From CADEEN01 sp963706685 (lineage in GTDB: Bacteria; Pseudomonadota; Gammaproteobacteria; Burkholderiales; Burkholderiaceae_C), in the NCBI GenBank assembly GCA_963706685.1, contig CAVPMY010000005.1:868001-932000 (forward strand): 64,000 nt of DNA, written 5' to 3'. The notes under the pieces are model-generated. The model was not told the origin of the DNA and did no database searches. It saw only the letters and a list, made by a program, of their open reading frames with translations. A program made the position numbers and the translations under genes. The number at the start of each line of letters is the position of its first letter. Position 1 is the stretch's first letter. This document shows positions 61,659 through 64,000 of the stretch, one piece after another.

Positions 61659-62496
61659 CCGCGCGGCACAGCAGCAGTTCGTTCGGCCCCTCCCAGCCCT
61701 GCGGCGTGGTGAAGCAGTCGAGCTGCACGGCGATGTCGGCCCAGGCCGCGTCGCGTGCGCGGTCGTCCAGGCGCTTGAGGGTTTCGATGACCGGCGCGCC
61801 GGCGCTGCGAACGAAGGCCACGTAGTCGGCGCAGCGCGCCAGCCGGAACGGCGCCGACAGCGCACGCACCGACACGTCGCCGAAGCCGGCCTGCTGCAAC
61901 AGTCCGGCCAACAGCCCGGGCCGGCCCAGGCTCAACAACGAACCGGGGGTGCCAGGGTCACCCGGCGCGATGCCGGCATGGCGCAGCGCGGTGCGCATCG
62001 CGATCGTGATGCACGGGTTGGCCTCGGGTGCGCCGAACACCAGCGCACTGAAGCGCCCGCCCGGCGCCAGCGCACGGTGGATCTGCTGCAGGGCGAGCAG
62101 CGGTTGCGGGCAGAACATCAGGCCGAGGCGACACACGGCGGCATCGAACGCGGCGCCGTCGAGCTGCAGGGCCTGTGCATCGGCTTGCCGCGTGCTCACG
62201 TGGTGCAGGCCGGCGCGCCGCAGGGTGTCGGCCGCGAGTTGCAGGATGCGCGGCGAGACGTCGCTGGCCAGCACATGGCCACTCGGGCCGACGCGTCGGG
62301 CCACGTCCAGCGTCTGGTCGCCGGCGCCGGCGGCGACGTCGAGCACGCGGTCACCGGGGCCGATCTGCGCGGCGTCGAGCATGGCGGCCGTGGCCTCGTG
62401 CAACCAATGCCGTATCAAGTCGCCTTGACGGCTCCAGCCCTGCGCAGCGTCGTCCCAGGACTGGGCAGCGATGTCACTGGCGATGGCGGCCGTCAT
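61648..62496 (-). CDS. Class I SAM-dependent methyltransferase (UbiE-like)
   Basis: 282 residues. Motif I VLDVAAGAGDQTLDVARRVGPSGHVLASDVSPRIL, motif II region AAFDAAVCRLGLMFCPQPLLALQQIHRALAPGGRFSALVFGAP. The layout is that of UbiE/Coq5-related methyltransferases, but the substrate is unknown. The ATG at 62496 shares one base with the TGA of the Bug-type receptor gene (TGATG), so the two are translationally coupled. Confidence 0.87.
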   Translation of the reverse strand: MTAAIASDIAAQSWDDAAQGWSRQGDLIRHWLHEATAAMLDAAQIGPGDRVLDVAAGAGDQTLDVARRVGPSGHVLASDVSPRILQLAADTLRRAGLHHVSTRQADAQALQLDGAAFDAAVCRLGLMFCPQPLLALQQIHRALAPGGRFSALVFGAPEANPCITIAMRTALRHAGIAPGDPGTPGSLLSLGRPGLLAGLLQQAGFGDVSVRALSAPFRLARCADYVAFVRSAGAPVIETLKRLDDRARDAAWADIAVQLDCFTTPQGWEGPNELLLCRAVRP

Positions 62497-63500
62497 CACT
62501 CGACCCGGATGCCGGTGCTGCCGAGCACGCGCTTCCAGTAGCGTTGCTCGGTGACGATGCGCTCGGCCATGTTGGCCGGCGTGCTGGCCACGGCGAGCAT
62601 GCCCATGTCGCGCATCGCCGCCGGCACGGCACCACCGGAGGCCGCTTGCTGCACCGATATCGACGCTGCGTCGACAGCCGCGGGCGCGGTGCCGCCAGGC
62701 ATGAACAGCGCAAACCATTCGCGCACCACGAGGTCCGCAAACCCTTGTTCGACAAATGTCGGCACGTCGGGCATGAAGGCGCTGCGCGTCGAACCCGACG
62801 TGGCCAGCACGCGCAGTTTGCCCGCGGCGTGGTGCTGGCGCAGCAACCCTTCGGGCAGCGACAGCGAGGCCAGCCGGCCACCGAACAGGTCGGTCATGGC
62901 GGCCGGCCCGCCGGCATACGCGATGTGTTGCCACTCGACCTTGGCTTCGTGGGCGAGCAGCGCACTCAGCAGGTGCGGCAGGGTGCCGGCACCGGGCGAG
63001 CCGTAGTTGGCCAGCTTGGGGTTGGCGCGGGTCCAGGCGATGAAGTCGCGCAAGTTGGCCACCGTGTCGGGCACTGCCGGGCCGACGGCCAGGCCGAGCG
63101 TGGCCTCGGCGGCCAGCGACACCGGCTTCAGGTCGGCCACCGGGTCATACGCCAGCTTGTCGTAGAGGTACGGGTAGACGGTGGCGACGGCGCCTTGCGC
63201 CAGCAGCATCGTCGCGCCGTCGGGCGCGGCCTGCTTGAGCGCCGCCACGGCCAGCCGGCCCGCCGCGCCGGGCTTGTTCTCGACCACCACGCCGCCCGCA
63301 TAGTGCGCGCCGAGGGCTTCGGCATAGCGGCGCGCAACGACGTCGGGGATGCTGCCGCCGGGTGCGGTGCAGAGCAGGCGCAGGGCACCGGGTGAGGGCT
63401 GTGCGGCGAAGGCGGGGCGCAGGCCGGCGAGTGCGCTCAGCGTGGTCACAGCCAGCGTGCGGTTGAGAAAGATGCGTCGTGAGGTCAAGAACTCGTCCAT
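62496..63500 (-). CDS. Bug-family tripartite tricarboxylate transporter receptor
   Basis: 334 residues. Signal region TSRRIFLNRTLAVTTLSALAGLRPAFA is Tat-like, followed by the Bug fold: LRLLCTAPGGSIPDVVARRYAEALG, VVVENKPGAAGRLAVAALKQAAPDGATMLLAQ, NYGSPGAGTLPHLLSALL and VEWQHIAYAGGPAAMTDLFGGRLA. Ligand unknown. Bug receptors are massively expanded in Burkholderiales, supporting the taxonomic guess. No TctA/TctB membrane genes are adjacent. It is co-transcribed with the methyltransferase. Confidence 0.9.
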   Translation of the reverse strand: MDEFLTSRRIFLNRTLAVTTLSALAGLRPAFAAQPSPGALRLLCTAPGGSIPDVVARRYAEALGAHYAGGVVVENKPGAAGRLAVAALKQAAPDGATMLLAQGAVATVYPYLYDKLAYDPVADLKPVSLAAEATLGLAVGPAVPDTVANLRDFIAWTRANPKLANYGSPGAGTLPHLLSALLAHEAKVEWQHIAYAGGPAAMTDLFGGRLASLSLPEGLLRQHHAAGKLRVLATSGSTRSAFMPDVPTFVEQGFADLVVREWFALFMPGGTAPAAVDAASISVQQAASGGAVPAAMRDMGMLAVASTPANMAERIVTEQRYWKRVLGSTGIRVE

Positions 63501-63524
63501 GGTCGCTGCTCCTTTGGCAATCAA

Positions 63525-64000
63525 TCAGACAGGCGAGCAGCTTGCCGGGCCCCGACTTAGAGATCGGGTAGCGATTGGCCCGTTTCGTCGGACGGCAGGC
63601 GCGATGCCGGCCGCGGACTGGCGCTCGGCGGCGGTTCGCAGCGAGCGCACGACACGCTGGTGCAGCGCCTTGCGGCGCTGCACCACGGCGGGCAGTGTGT
63701 CGTCGGCCAGCAGCGGCGCGCGGTAGCCCTGGCGCACCGCAGCCGCCCGCGCCGCGATGTCTTCAACGGCGCAGCTGCCGAGTTGATCGAGCAGCCCGTC
63801 GAGCGCGCGCACGTCGGTCCAGCAACGCTGCGGGTTGAGCAGCAGCGTGCCCTGGCGCAGCACGATGCGGTCGTCGCCGCCGAGCAGTTTGCGCAGGCGG
63901 TGCAGCGCGTTGTCGAGCGCGTTGCGCGCGGCGTCGCCGTCGGCGTCGGGCCACAGCGCGTCGGCCAGGGCGTCGAGCGGCGCCGCCGCGTCGCCCTGCG
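63525..64000 (-). CDS. BTAD/SARP-type transcriptional regulator, C-terminal part
   Basis: The last ~157 codons of a gene entering from the right edge. Readable text: LADALWPDADGDAARNALDNALHRLRKLLGGDDRIVLRQGTLLLNP, the winged-helix end of an OmpR-like DNA-binding domain in BTAD/SARP regulators, followed by a helical tail. The N-terminal part, perhaps a large ATPase or sensor, is outside the window. It ends 24 bases before the Bug-type gene's start. Confidence 0.75.
   Translation of the reverse strand, partial: QGDAAAPLDALADALWPDADGDAARNALDNALHRLRKLLGGDDRIVLRQGTLLLNPQRCWTDVRALDGLLDQLGSCAVEDIAARAAAVRQGYRAPLLADDTLPAVVQRRKALHQRVVRSLRTAAERQSAAGIAPAVRRNGPIATRSLSRGPASCSPV

Noticed and set aside
1..64000. 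tRNA, rRNA, complete insertion sequences, integrase or prophage genes.
   Set aside because: I searched by eye for conserved tRNA arms, rRNA segments, DDE transposase and tyrosine-integrase motifs and saw none. A tRNA scan and transposase HMM search would settle it.

Overview
The window is high-GC DNA from a betaproteobacterium, most likely Burkholderiales of the Rubrivivax/Leptothrix/Ideonella type. This is inferred from the conserved argB - HAD nucleotidase - slmA block, the Bug-family solute receptor and the overall base composition. I see no rRNA, tRNA or CRISPR array.

Layout. (1) 1-3846: housekeeping block on the minus strand (argB, HAD phosphatase, slmA, PdeM-type phosphoesterase, DUF815 ATPase). 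(2) 3970-15699: a twelve-gene copper/silver resistance operon with two TolC-type outer-membrane proteins, a Tat-exported multicopper oxidase, a cupredoxin, a DUF411 protein, a CusF-like chaperone and a CusCBA efflux pump. The CusA protein keeps Asp405 and Met573/623/672 at the same positions as E. coli CusA. (3) 15739-16638: a DMT exporter. (4) 16949-23304: the most exciting part, a three-gene operon with ATGA or near-contact spacing. It encodes a zinc-peptidase/ankyrin protein, a leucine-rich-repeat protein fused to a CHAT cysteine protease, and a protein I read as a bacterial gasdermin. This has the logic of a protease-activated pore-forming abortive-infection system, with two repeat-domain sensors. 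(5) 24196-31553: accessory DNA with a LysR/NmrA divergent pair, a methyltransferase gene ending in an integron-like attC site, and several gene remnants (OsmC, serine hydrolase, alpha/beta hydrolase). (6) 32033-37737: a second CHAT-type operon of four genes (alpha/beta hydrolase, a CHAT protein lacking the cysteine, an apparently active CHAT protein, and a caspase/CHAT-like protein), bracketed by a pair of ~230-bp direct repeats. (7) 38311-41394: a phytanoyl-CoA-type dioxygenase and an acetamidase/formamidase. (8) 42052-52711: an ectoine/hydroxyectoine uptake and catabolism cluster (TRAP transporter, EutA, EutB, EutC, DoeA, DoeB, an EnuR-type MocR regulator and a Met/Cys PLP lyase), with a homodimeric pyruvate dehydrogenase E1 gene divergent from it. 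(9) 56066-58745: a truncated restriction-helicase gene fused to the tail of a ParE-type toxin, plus two unknown genes. (10) 58817-64000: an unusual array of small hairpins, an ECF sigma operon, a glutathione transferase, a methyltransferase, a Bug-type receptor and the end of a BTAD regulator.

Two cautions. Between about 42.7 and 55.6 kb, and twice in the cus operon, otherwise perfect genes are broken by single-base indels, mostly one extra base. I treat these as probable sequence errors and give whole-gene coordinates. All functions are inferred from sequence motifs and gene order read by eye; no database search was possible.
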